Origin: Ophthalmolycus amberensis | Lineage: Eukaryota; Chordata; Actinopteri; Perciformes; Zoarcidae | Direction: 5' to 3' | Length of the DNA stretch: 64,000 bases | Assembly: GCA_024529925.1 (NCBI GenBank) | Contig: JAFEUB010000774.1 | Location: forward strand, 186,001 to 250,000 | Shown: in pieces, positions 33,850-46,300 of the stretch | Numbering within the stretch: position 1 is the first letter of the stretch | Layout of the letters: every line of letters starts with the position of its first letter | Notes under the pieces: model-generated | The model's input: the letters and a program-made list of their open reading frames with translations, nothing else | The model's database searches: none | What the model was told of the DNA's origin: nothing | Translations under genes and position numbers: made by a program

Positions 33850-36800
33850 TCAGTCCAGAAAACGGAGATGAGGTCGGAGAAAAGGATGGGTGGAAAAACA
33901 TGTACCTGGCTACATAACTAAGTGTGATAGGTATGAATGTCACACAGTGTGCTTCAGGATTAGAGGAAATATGGATTCTATAGATATGTAGATGCAGATT
34001 TTATCTCCATGGTCATTTTTTCTTCAGGCATTGAAAAGCAACTGAAACATACATTTATTTTACTGAAGAGGGAGGGAGGGGAAGGGGTGGATGCTGTCTG
34101 TATTGTTCAATGGATGCCTGGCCTAATTGTTCCTCTGGAGGGTTCGGGCCAAAAAGAAAAAAAAAAGAAAAGCCACAGGATGGAGAAGACAAGGGATGGC
34201 TGAAATGACACAACAAACCCACTTCACTTAATTATCTTAAGTGAATTAGCCCAGTCATCGCTATTCTGTAGCTGAATATGCATCAGGAAAATAATGATTA
34301 TGGAGACGATGAAAGCACCTTAATGGCCCTGTCTGTTTTCAAGTGCCAGTGCCTTTCAGCAGTCACTACATGGCCACAGAAGAAGAAGCACTTAAACCCT
34401 CCAACTAAATAGGCATGCTGCTGGGTAGAAGGCAAAACAAAGAAACGCTAAGTCTACCTTCTCTACCTCTTTGTAGATGAAAATCTGACTAAATAGTGGG
34501 GATTTTAAGGTGTGATTTGAATATTGGTAATCACAATTGTGTTTTACTAAAGGAGGCAGTTTTTTTGATGAAACTGGTTCTTTCATACAAATCCATTCCT
34601 CCCCTCCTGATGAGCTTGCACAGTCCTGACATTACATTTAGAAAAACATCAGAATCAAAACAAAGACAAAAACAGTGGAGTGCCATTTTGGTATTGAACT
34701 CCCTGAGGAACTCTAAATAATATAAAAGCTGAAAGAGGCTATATGAAAATTGGGGAAAAGTGTTCGGAAGAGGTTCAGAAGTGAGAGAAATGATCCCATA
34801 AAAAGGAAGGAAAAAAATAGCTGTAACGGATGAGATTAGACTTTCCTCCTGAAAGGTTGAAGAGAAAGGCATTGCTCTTTTAGAGGTGAGAGTGTTAGGT
34901 TGAATGTGTGAACTTTTCAGGATAAATGGGAAAAGCGAGGGGATTTTGTGGACTGACGCCTCTGCTACAAGCAGACCTCAATTATCCATTATTACCTGCC
35001 TTTGATTACCACATTTCATTATCCTGCTTCTTCTTCCTCCTCTCAGTTCAGGAACTCTCATCAGGGAGCTTAGAGCAAGGCAGAAGCTGAGAAAAAAAGT
35101 ATAAAGGTCTGAAAAAGAATCTCCAGGTAATTCTGCTGTGAATGCTACAGTCCCATGAAATAAATTCATTGACACTTTGCTGGCTTGCTTGTGTACATTT
35201 TCTTGCACTTGTGTGTAAAGTCTAAAGGAGACAGAAGCTATTTAAAATGGGATTCTGATTTTCACTTATTAAGGGGAGACCTGCATGCAAAAACATTGTT
35301 TTTCATGCACGTTGCTTATATGTTGCTCCCATAATATGTCTTCTTTCAGACAACTAGAAAGAAAACACAGAAAAAAATACAAATGTAGGTGTCTATTTTA
35401 TTGCTTTGTCTAGTTGTTTCTGTCGATTTCTCCAAAATTCACCATAAGCAATAGATAATGCCTCATTTGCATATTTACATTAAAATACACAAAACACAAA
35501 AAAAGATTTTCTTAATGTAAGGAATAAACTAGGGAAAGTTGATGGTGATATCTACTAGTTAATTTGTTCACACTTTTCACCTGTATTATATATCTTTATA
35601 GGACGCTCTCATACTCTGAGCCAGAAGTCTCCACTTCAGTAGCACTTACATACACCAAACTTTCCAGTTTTATTCCTATCTATATTCTGAAGGTTTTTAC
35701 TGAGGGGTTTGTTCATGCATCATTAATAGCCTGATTTACATGGCGAAAATATATATTTTCATGGCTGTTGACAATATTTTCTGATTTATTGAGTGATACA
35801 AAGAGATATCCAAAAAATCCTCTTAAAAAGCTTTTGACTCTAATATGTCAACAAAATGAAACAAGAATTTTGAACCTGACTTTATCCAATGTTCATAGTT
35901 CTGCTCTGGAAATTAGCAAATTAGCACATATTTAATAATATAATGAATCATTTTCATGTATTCATTACATGTAATACAAAAAAGAATTGTCTTAAAGTAA
36001 GTATTCAATTGGGGAAGTTACGTGGCAATATGCATTAGTTCATTTTCTTCCCCTATTCACCTGAGATATCCCTTCAGCAGCCATGAGTGCATTTACTGTC
36101 TGTAGTGACAGCACAGGCATTGAGACAAGGACCCACGCAATGAGAGGATCTCGGATAGTAGGTCTACACTTTAATGATATGTTTGTAATCCCAATACACA
36201 CTTTCTGTGTGTCATTATTGCTCTCAAGGTTTTGTTCGTACACAATGCCATCACTATTCCCTCTCCGGCCTCTGACTCTATGTGTCAGCAGCAGAATTAC
36301 AGCGAAATACTTCACTGTACCTTTGTTACCTACCAGCTCCATCACGGAGGGGACTCTTTCAAAGCTGAGGCCATCAAAGGGATATGCTTCCAAACACCAG
36401 TGCAGGTTTGACAGGAGGAAGCTCAACTTCCAGCAAAAAAAGAGACGAGGGGACAAAGAACATTACACTTACATTACATTACACTTTGTAAGGAACCTTC
36501 CACTCTACTGAAGTTTTCCTAAGCTGAACACTACATCCCCACTGCCCCCAAGGTGCTGCTTAGACAAGAATGGCAACTACCCTGCAGGGGGGCAAAATAA
36601 TGAATTAATAAACTATGCAAGTATTATAATTCGAAAACAATGACGAGGGACATATTTCCTTGTGAAGTAACTTGCCTGCCTTGCCATCTTTCTTAAGTGG
36701 AAAGTCGCCCTGTCGCCATATTTGGAAGATGAGCATCATTAGATGTTGAGTTGAGTACATCAATGAAGACTGTAAAAGCTATCACAGACTTTTTTTGTGA

Positions 36801-38117
36801 CTTTTGGGATGCAGATCCTCAAGTCCACATGTGTTTGTTTTGCACACTCAGAGTTGCTGAGAGGCGGTTTTTTTCATGCCGTTTGTGCATTTTAGGGGCG
36901 ATTAGCTTGGGACGCATTACGATTTTAAATGTGCCATCTCATCACTGACATAATGTGTCAACAAACAGATAAGCTTGTTTTGATGGAGTTAAATAGTAGC
37001 TGGATTGTTGCTTTGAGATGAGAAGCACTAACACAAAGTACGGTTCTGTGTTCACACTGACTGTTAGTTGTTTGTGTTTTCTCGCTTTCAGCTCCCTCAG
37101 ACGTTGGAGGACATGACTTCGCCTTTGCGGAGCAGTGTAGAGGCCTGATATATTTTCCAGTTATTTTAACCGTTTCCAAGCATGTTAAATGCCAGCGTTT
37201 CTCTTAATCACAGTCTTAATCAACTCCGGAAAAGTAGGAGTTTGGAGCACTAGTCATTGCTCCATCTTGCTTTTATTAAGCCAATCATGGTGAACAGTCT
37301 TAGACAGTTGTAGACAAAATCAGTCCTAGTAATATTGATGTTACACAGCGAGAAGGCAATTTAACAGCTCTAATTGAATAAACCCTCTCTATACTGTAGT
37401 ATGTAGGGTTAATCACACATTCTACCCTTCTGTCTCTGTCACTCTTAAAGTTGTGAACCCTGCAAACCCCGCGAATGCGTAAGTGAGTGAGATGATAGCC
37501 TTGCTGCCTTGGGGCAAAGTGTCTTCAAGTTCCTCTTGTTTACAAAAACCTTTTCTTGTGACAGAAATAACTTTCAACCAAGGAAAAGTATTACACTGCA
37601 GCTGCAAGACAAACACGTGCACGCCCACAGACACACGCATGCACTCGCACACATGCGCACACATAGAGACGGAGAGAAGGGGACCAAATGCTGACTTCAT
37701 AGAGTTGCCTTTTGCCTGTTGGGATTCAATTAAGGAAACTTAAATGATGCTAGGATGACTGCTTCATAGCCTAATGGGCTCAGCTTAACATGTCTCCTCT
37801 TCTTATTATGTTTCATTATGGCACTAAGGGTAGATAAATGGAAACAGAAAGTGGGGGAGAGGACAAACGTGCTGGAAACGAATGTTGGAGAGGATGATTA
37901 TCTGACTCATAAACAAAAACACTCGAAGAGGCGCTTGATTGTTGTTTGCATCATGAGCAACTCCTCAAGGCAACTGAGGCTGGCATCGTTGCAAAAATTC
38001 ATTAAAAAAACAAATTCGAACACATTCAAAGCTTTCTCTGTGTCCTTATGTCTGTCTCTCTCTCTCTTACACTCACATACTGTGAATACACACCAGAACA
38101 AGATATCTCTGGGTATT
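33850..38117. other. Intergenic, no gene seen
   Basis: Overlapping frames on both strands at 36040-36511 (138 and 142 codons) have no domain. A weak CTCF-like motif on the minus strand lies at 36542-36555 (11 of 14). Confidence 0.6.
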
Positions 38118-38187
38118 AGACATTAAAACTGTCACGTTGTTAGGGACATCACAATCCCCTTTCACCTGCTACAGAATTAGCATCCCT
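38118..38187 (+). repeat. 70-bp inverted repeat, left arm
   Basis: Base-for-base reverse complement of 38805-38874, with no mismatch over 70 bp. It begins agacattaaaactgtcacg and ends cagaattagcatccct. Confidence 0.97.
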
Positions 38188-38804
38188 TCCTTCCTGGAAA
38201 CCAAAAAGAAACCAAAAAAACAAGGATTCAATAAAAAATATGAATCACGTTGGTACATCACCGTCTAAAGCGGTGCACTGAGATGTCTGTTATTGTGGTA
38301 CCCTGGAGAAGGTGAGTGTCTCCTCATTTAATGCCAGACTATCTCTCTATTAGTGAAGGACAAGAGCAGAGAGATGAGATGAAGGCATGAAAGGAATACA
38401 GCTTTAAAACAACACTGCTGCTTATCTCTCCCATCTCACCCCCACCCTCTTCCTCTGTTTCAACCTCCCTCGATTCCCCTGGTTGCTTTGTAATGAAGTT
38501 ATCCCACAGCAGAGTTCTTCTCAGCCCAAGCTGTCTTAAGACAGAGGAGGGATGCAGGGAGCAGCAGAATCACAGAGAGGAGGAAGTATCAAAGTCAACA
38601 ACGAGGATAAAGCCTGGGAAGAAGTGAAGGGGGTGGGGAATAAGGGAGGAGGCAGTGATTGAAGTTGATATGTGACATCGTGCACGAAGTTAAAAAGACA
38701 CACTCGAGCTGCCTAGGTGTATTCTATGATATTCAACTATTCCCAGTTATATTAGTAACTAACACTAATCAGTGCAATACCTATTGAATTTGGAAATTCG
38801 GAAG
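38188..38804. other. 617-bp interior between the 70-bp inverted repeats
   Basis: No open frame of note and no internal inverted similarity next to the arms. No flanking target-site duplication is evident. The interior could be the body of a non-autonomous transposon or ordinary unique DNA caught between an inverted duplication. Confidence 0.6.
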
Positions 38805-38874
38805 AGGGATGCTAATTCTGTAGCAGGTGAAAGGGGATTGTGATGTCCCTAACAACGTGACAGTTTTAATGTCT
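38805..38874 (-). repeat. 70-bp inverted repeat, right arm
   Basis: Exact reverse complement of 38118-38187. Complementarity stops sharply at both ends. Confidence 0.97.
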
Positions 38875-40460
38875 CATTACATGTTGTACTTTTTGGGTTC
38901 ACAACAATGACACACTGACGTGAATGGACAGGTGCAGTTGAAATTGGCATTTTGCTCTTACTGGGAACAGTAAACAAATGGAAGATACAGTCCAAGTTTG
39001 TCAATCCTAGTCACAAAAGACATTGTTAATGCTACAACAGGGCTGAGATCACTTGTTGAGTATATTGGCCTTAAAGGTCAATCCACCACCAACGAATGGG
39101 ATAACGGTTAATCAGATGTCCTCCCTTATTGCGAAAATGAGGAGCCTTGCTTCGTCTACTCCCACATGGTGTCAATTTTATCACATGCGAGACAGAGAAC
39201 GTGAGCAGTGCAATATAATTTGGCACTCAGCGACAAGTCAGTTACAAAAGGACGTACACACTTCACAGATTGCTATGTGGTAGAAGTATGTCAGTCACTG
39301 TTATTAAATAAATATATAAAAAATACAGGTACTCGTTAACATGTCCTCCTAACTGTACAGGCACTTAGAATTCGGTGCCATTTCTAACCAACGAAAGACA
39401 AAATTCAGTGATCTTCAACCAGATATTCTCAAAACGTTTCGTCGAGATTCTCCGGGCATGTTTGATAATTTAACTTTTGCTCACGATTTCACTTACTGTG
39501 CCACTCTTTTGACTTTGCTCAGCTCAATTTAATTGTCATCAAAAGCATGTAGCAGAGGATTATGCCGTGCTACAGCAAAGCCTCTGTCAAGTGCCATATG
39601 GCATCACGACAATAACACCCCTAATGTCAACAGACCCCGTTCATTTGGCAGGAAATTGCAATTAAGATCTTATGCCCATGGGCTGCTTGGACTTCACAAT
39701 TTGTCTCAGAATGATGTTATGTAGGGACTGATGCTCCTTCCTCCACTCAAACGTAGCCTGCGTGTCTTCAAAGGGACCAAATAGACTCTCAGGAGAGACT
39801 GACTCATACAAGTAAGGGACTTTGTCCCTATTGTGCCATCGCTGCGCATTTCCCTGCTGACGGAGAATTCTGCACAGCAGGACATGTGGAAAATGTAATA
39901 GCGAACCTGAGCCCGTCATGTAGGACAGTCAAGGGACTGCATCTGGGCCACAAAGTCTACAATAGCGTGAAAACGCAAGAACTTTGGAAATATATTTTTC
40001 ACTCTTTTGCTCACTTTTGCTTTGCTCCCACCTCCTACACCTCAAGTTTTGGTTTTAGATAAAGCACCAGAAAGACTGGAGGAAAGTTGCAGAGAGAAAA
40101 GAGCTCAGTAAGTCACTACGAGGCATCATATCGCCTGATTCATGGAGACGCTCTCTTTTCTCAGTGTTTATTGTAATGCTAGCTTTGCTTCAAACAATGT
40201 CCAAGCTCTCTCCTGTACACTCTCTCTTTTTTCTCAGAGGCTGTGAGCCACCTCAGTAAAGAACTCCAATCAAAATCATGTCATCCTTGTGCCATTCATT
40301 CTTAAAGTCAGCCAAATACAAAGACATATGAACACACACACACAGACACACACAGTGTGTAGGTGACATACGTATTTGAATGTACACACACAGATACCCA
40401 TGATGAACAAGGGAAATAGTCAAATACGTGTTGTTGGCTGCTTTTCATAAGGTGAAGAAA
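38875..40460. other. Intergenic, no gene seen
   Basis: No supported gene. The stretch 39530-39930 has balanced composition and few simple repeats, so it might be conserved non-coding DNA; this is a guess. Confidence 0.5.
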
Positions 40461-40462
40461 AG

Positions 40463-40465
<3 letters not shown>

Positions 40466-40497
<32 letters not shown>
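40466..40497. repeat. (AC)n microsatellite
   Basis: 16 AC units, perfect. Confidence 0.95.
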
Positions 40498-40500
<3 letters not shown>

Positions 40501-40542
40501 TGAGCAGTCAGAAGTGATTAAAGTCTCCCTAATTGCACTCTA

Positions 40543-40576
40543 AAAATGGTGCTTTGCTTTGCCACAAAGCCATTTT
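40543..40576. repeat. Small imperfect hairpin
   Basis: aaaatggtgctttg pairs with caaagccatttt with a two-base bulge and an eight-base loop. It is too short to call a microRNA. Confidence 0.5.
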
Positions 40577-41289
40577 ACTGTTATTGCTGAAGAAGCAAGT
40601 TCTGCCCCAAGGTGTTTGATTCCCTCTCTCTTAATGCTTGCCTGTAAAACACAATGAAACAAAACTGTTGTACAAAACTGTTGTTTTTAGGCACCTCAGT
40701 GAAACAATGCAATTACTGCTAATGCAGTTTTGTATCGAACAACAACACCTTATCTTAACATGAAGCTTGAGAAGACAAACTCTAAGCCGACAGCTCCCTT
40801 GCAATTTATAACTTCTTGAATGAAAAACAAGGACAAATTCTAAGTGAAGTAAGAAATCTGAAAGTTGAAGTCAAAACAAAAGGAAAAGTGCCAAGGAAGG
40901 AAGATGCAACAGCAAACATGCAATTATGTTCTATTATTTTCTGTGGTTGTCACAAAATATGACATGAAGAAAGGATGACTTGTGTTAGACACACAAAGAT
41001 GGCAAGACTTTGCACAAAAGCAGTGCACTTAAGAGGTACTGCACACTTAAATGTGTTTTTTGAGCTGTAAAATACATTTGACAGTACTGTGATAAAACAC
41101 ATTAATGATGGTGTTAATATTGAAAATTTCTTGCCAAATGTATAAAAATCAGTATTTCATGGGTTGAAAATGGCTAAACACGCTATCTACTGTTTTGCTG
41201 GCGCAGAGTCGACCGGTCTATTGGCTAATAGAGCATTTTACAATTTGTAGGACCTAATGATTTAAATAAGAACTATTCAATTGTTCGTA

Positions 41290-41470
41290 CAGTGAAGTTG
41301 ATTTACCTAAAAACCTACAGACATCTCTCCCCCAATGTAAGTCTATGGGCCAATTTGGGCCCAACGGCATCATGTTAACAACGTTTTTTGGCCACAACAT
41401 CAGATTTGCTTCAAAGCCCGGCAGTCTTCATCAGGGCTTGGTCGTGACTTATCTATGTCATGAAATTTAT
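41290..41470 (+). repeat. Possible dispersed fish repeat
   Basis: acatctctcccccaatgtaagtctatgggc resembles a string (around 'aatgtaagtctatggg') that recurs in teleost genomes. Boundaries and family are unknown. Confidence 0.3.
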
Positions 41471-41822
41471 CTTAAAAATAGAAATGTAACCGTCCACTGA
41501 GCAACTCCTGCCTCACACATCTGCTCCCCCCTCCCTTTCCCCCACTTCAGCCCCTTGTCCACTTTTCTTAGCATTTTTAAAATGATGCAGTTGGTGGAGT
41601 TAGGCGCAGACCTGGGGGTGAAGTTACACTTAAAACACAGATGCAACAAACTACGTATCAGAGCTACTACAGATGCGTGCATGCATGCAGAAATAATTAC
41701 TGGTCAAACCACATTTGCCCAAGCAACACACTAGACTCTGCAGAGACATTAAAGTGAGGGTGCAAAGAGAAAATGTTTGACAGACAGAAACGTTGTGGTT
41801 CTATCCTCTTTATCTCACTCTC

Positions 41823-41825
<3 letters not shown>

Positions 41826-41860
<35 letters not shown>

Positions 41861-41870
41861 CTCTCTCTCG
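41826..41870. repeat. (CT)n microsatellite
   Basis: About 22 CT units with two CG interruptions; a homopyrimidine tract. Confidence 0.95.
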
Positions 41871-43860
41871 CTGTAAGGCAGTTATTTCGAAAACCTCAAT
41901 TATGTGAAAAGCCTCAAGGTTGCTACAGTGATACTACAAGGGGTGGTGATTGATCGAAATGGCTGCTCTAAATTGTATAATGAGTGTGAAGTGATGGGAT
42001 CATGATCATGGTAAAGAGACCAGACAGCGTTTGACTTTCCACTCTGGGAGCTCATCACTTCGAGTCATATCATCTATACTGTATATAGGAGCAAAATCCA
42101 TCCAGCCACCCTGAAAGACACACTTGAAGGGAGACAGAGAAACGGGCAGAGAGGCAGTACATCTATGTGTATATATGTAATGGATAATTGCCACAGTTAT
42201 TATCGTTCCTGATGATCAGACATACTATCATTGTATTAACTGCAAGTCACTTCTTCAACACAAGCTTGAAATGTTGTGATTATCCAGTGACATCTTCGTG
42301 TGTGAAACAAGAGCATGTGTGTTTGTGGAATTATACTTCACCTCAGCGATGAACAATGTTGCTTTGTAATCTTAAAATTCCCTGTCAGTCTGGCAGGATG
42401 CTTACTAACTATACTACACATACATCTCTCATATTGGTTACAATATAGATTTGTGACATTGAGAATCCATCTTAATAACCGATTAAGACTCACACAAGTC
42501 CGCACATTTCTCTCAACACTAATCCCCCTTGTTTTGTGGCAAGTCTTTGTGGAGACGAATCAACAAAGCTGCTGCGATGAGGTTTGTACAAGCTTTGAAG
42601 CTAATTTCCAGCGGATGAATTTCCACTGGAGCTGCTCTCTTGTTGGAAAGATTCAAACAAGCTAATTATTAGGCCATGATAGTCAGAGAAATGAATTGTA
42701 CAAGCAACTTGTGTTGAATTTGAAATGAATATGCAACAATTTCCCTGTTGCACAATGTTGTAAATGATACCTTTGCCTTCTATATCCCCAATTTGGCAAG
42801 TGTGATTTTGAATTGAATTTGAATCGGATGCATGGTGAGAGAAAGAAGAAGAGATAGAGATGGAACCCCAGTAAGTACATGGAGAAAGAGTGAGTGAGTA
42901 AGAGATTAAAATGGATTCTGAGTGAACGATAGTGAAATAGAAATAGACAGAACAATAGAAAACAGCCGAAGATTGAAATTGAGAGTGAATAGGTGGACCG
43001 CCAAAGATGGACAGACTAAGATAGGGGGTTATAATGCAAAGGGAGGCAAAGGAAGATATAGTTTTAGTGTGAGACAAATGAGACAGAGAACATTAACAAC
43101 AGAACGCTATGAGCATATGTGAGGAAACAGAGAAAGAGAGAGCAATAGGAAGGAAACACAGAGACAACAAAGGCGCGAGGCGTCCTCCCTCCCTCAGTCG
43201 GGCGAAGAGACCAGTGTAAATGAGATCGACTCATTTCCAACACATAGACACAACCACCCACCCCCATCTGTCTTTGACAAACACGCCCTCATACACACAC
43301 AAGCACAGGCACACACATACACACGCAACGGCAACCAGAGATGAAAGGAATCAATGGATTATAAGCAGGCATCTGAAGAGTCCAGTCTACTCCCGGGAGG
43401 ATCAACCGTAATTGGTCCAGACAAACAGCTAAAGGACAACAACAATAACAAAGCCCCCACGCACGCCGAATGCAGCAATTAATAAATCAGAACAGCAATA
43501 GCAAATTAAATCTATGAGCAAATAGCGCTTTGAACACATCTCCATTATTCCTAGACTATTGTTGTGGTCTGACGATTTCAGCATCAGACATTTCCATATC
43601 TAAATGAGTGACCATCACATCTGCATGCATGCCGGGCAAGGTTTTGGTATTTGGTATTCATTTGCTTTTGCTGGTTTGTTGCTCGTTAAAAGTTGATCGA
43701 TAAACAATTCCATGGTTTAGCTTTCATATCAGGCTGGAGGGGTGGTGATCGAATGAAAAACTGTGTGGGACTCAGAATACTTAAACGTGGGATTGGACCC
43801 TCTGTAGAGCTCTTGTTATTCACATCAGACACTGTATGTCAATGCCTATGTATGCCAGTC

Positions 43861-43883
43861 TGTGTGTGTGTGTGTGTGTGTGT
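43861..43883. repeat. (TG)n microsatellite
   Basis: About 11 perfect TG units. Confidence 0.93.
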
Positions 43884-46255
43884 CACCTGTGGTAGATGAC
43901 TAGATGGAAGTCCCACTGTGCCCCATGGATCCAGGGTGGAAAAAAACAAGTATCTGGTCCATCTAATTGATTTAGTCCATCATCAGTGTTACTGGAGGCG
44001 TGACTGAGGACCACCTCCAACACAGTGATCCTCAAGTTATGGTAGCTCAGTCAATCTCTTTAGATCTTCATGAGCCCCAAAACGACTGAATAAAGAAATG
44101 GGATTAAGGGTGCTGGTGTATGTGTGCACCAGGATGTGTTTACGCCTGAGATTCAAGGCTGTGCTAGGCTGCAAGGCTGTTTCTCAATCTAAAACAGTGA
44201 GACAACACTGACAGTGTTAACTGCTCGTCTTTGTATTTGTGTTTTTCAAACCACAGAGGTTTCATTTTGTTGTTCCAATCCAGGAAGAGAAAAAAAACAT
44301 ACAAGTTATGTACAGTAAATCAGTCAGAAAAACGGAATAATTTAGTGTCTTTCGGAACAGTAGGCAGGTGAAAGAGAAATAGAAAAGATAAGTATCAGCT
44401 AGAGAGGCAATAAAAGAGCAAAACCGGATGACATTGGGCAAAGTTTAGACAAGCATATCGTGTGTTCGCAAAGTTAGTGCTTCATTTATTTTTCAATGGA
44501 GCCGCTCAGGGCTGTGCTTTGATACGACATTACAGATTAGACTCTTCTGTTTTCGCCCCACCAAGAGAGCTGTTTGGATAATCTTACGAGAATGTAAAAA
44601 TTGAGGGAATGACTCACAATGAACTCAGTTATTTGGATACTGACAGTAACATGATTAATGACTAATTCTCCGAAAGTCAGTCAGTCAATCGGGAGCATTG
44701 TGTAATACAGCTGTTTTTATGCGATGATTTAGATATAAAAATGCTGTAAATAGAATCTAGGTTATTGTGGGTCACATTTCCGACCGGAACGTATTAGATA
44801 TCATGTTCAAAGAGTACACCGGGTGTGGGCACACAAAACCTCATCAACCAATTTACTGCCAAGCAATTAAGAAAGTCTGTGTTTTTAATGATCTATATAT
44901 CACATTGATTGTGGGATGACACCGATACACAAAATGTGGCACGTCACCAAACAGTTGACATGATACCTTGTATACCTGTCTGAGACACGCGGTCAGAGGA
45001 TATGGGGCCATATATTGCAAAAATGTTCGTGTGGTTTTATTTGACAGAGCAGGCTCTTCTCCCTTGTGTCTCCAAGAGCGGGACTCAGCACAACAGAATC
45101 ACATTTTATTGAGATATGGGGTACACAAATCGCACCTGGCAAGATATGCCATTGACAAGTATGGCAGTACAAAATAGGACAAGAAGGGGAGTTGCAGAGG
45201 GAGACATCATTTCCTACAGCCCATACAGTGGCATGTTCAAGGTGTGAGCAATTGTATTACTGAAATTATGAGTGACAGTGAGCTCTTGTCAGATTATAAA
45301 CTGCACTCAAGCATCTTCATTAAATGTGAACAATGACTAATTAACTTGAATGTGATTGTGATTAAGACCAGTTGAAGGTGCTCGGAAAAATAATTGAACT
45401 TGGAGCTGCTGCTGAATATCATGTGATAAGATATACATACTTCACGACTGAAGATTTGACCAAATGCTGGTTGTGATATTGTCTGATAATGACTGAAACA
45501 TAATCACAGTTTGCCTCGCACGACTGTAATAATTCATTAAATGTGTGATGCAGAGTTCTTCACAGTTGGTTAGAATTTCCGCTAGAGCGTTCATCGTCAG
45601 TCGGCTTATGTATCACCACAGTGAATTAATTAAATGACAAAAAGACACAAGGGAAAACTGGTGCCAAAGTCAGGTCTGTGTATTCCATGTCACTATGGAA
45701 AAAGTGTTTATGCAACATGGAAAATCCATGCATAGGATCTATAAATGAGATATCCTCCTCTAACCGACAGACCTATACATTTATCTTGCCACGACTTTAA
45801 AGTAAAGAACTGATGAAAAGTGAGGTTTTGTACTTTTGTGATCTCCCCTCTTGAGAGAGAGTGATGTCTTATCTTTGTATATCTTTGTCACACTCACAAT
45901 AAATCCATGAACATGAACACTTGGGCACACTGTAGGCATGAATTATGACTCAGACAATCTTGTCCACATTGTTTTAAATACAATGGAAGTCTTCACGCAA
46001 CTTCAGAGTGAGGAAAAGCAGATAATGGTGAAACTGGTGGGTAGTGCTGAAGAATAAGTAGTAGACAAAATAAATGAGCATATAAAGATGAATAAATAAT
46101 CTTTGAAATATTATTAGTAAGTGAGTTGTATTGAAACTAGTTTATTTTCAGCAGTTCAATTGTGAATATAAAACAAGAAACTGTTTTAAAAAAGCAGAAA
46201 GACAAATGTTTACTGTTGGATTTTGAGAAAGTTAATTGAAATGACGCCTCATGTG

Positions 46256-46300
46256 AGTGTGTGTGCGTGCGTGCGTGCGTGTGTGTGTGGGGGGGGGGGG
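46256..46300. repeat. (GT)n/(GTGC)n tract ending in 12 G
   Basis: Mixed GT and GTGC units run straight into a poly(G) stretch at 46289-46300. Confidence 0.93.

Noticed and set aside
36040..36511. Overlapping 138- and 142-codon frames on opposite strands
   Set aside because: Neither resembles a known family, and being open on both strands mostly reflects few stop triplets here. I compared it mentally with C21orf62 and saw no match.
40543..40576. Possible microRNA hairpin
   Set aside because: The stem is only 12 bp with a bulge, too short for a microRNA precursor.
42601..43077. 158-codon minus-strand frame
   Set aside because: Serine/isoleucine-rich, no domain, and overlaps another chance frame.
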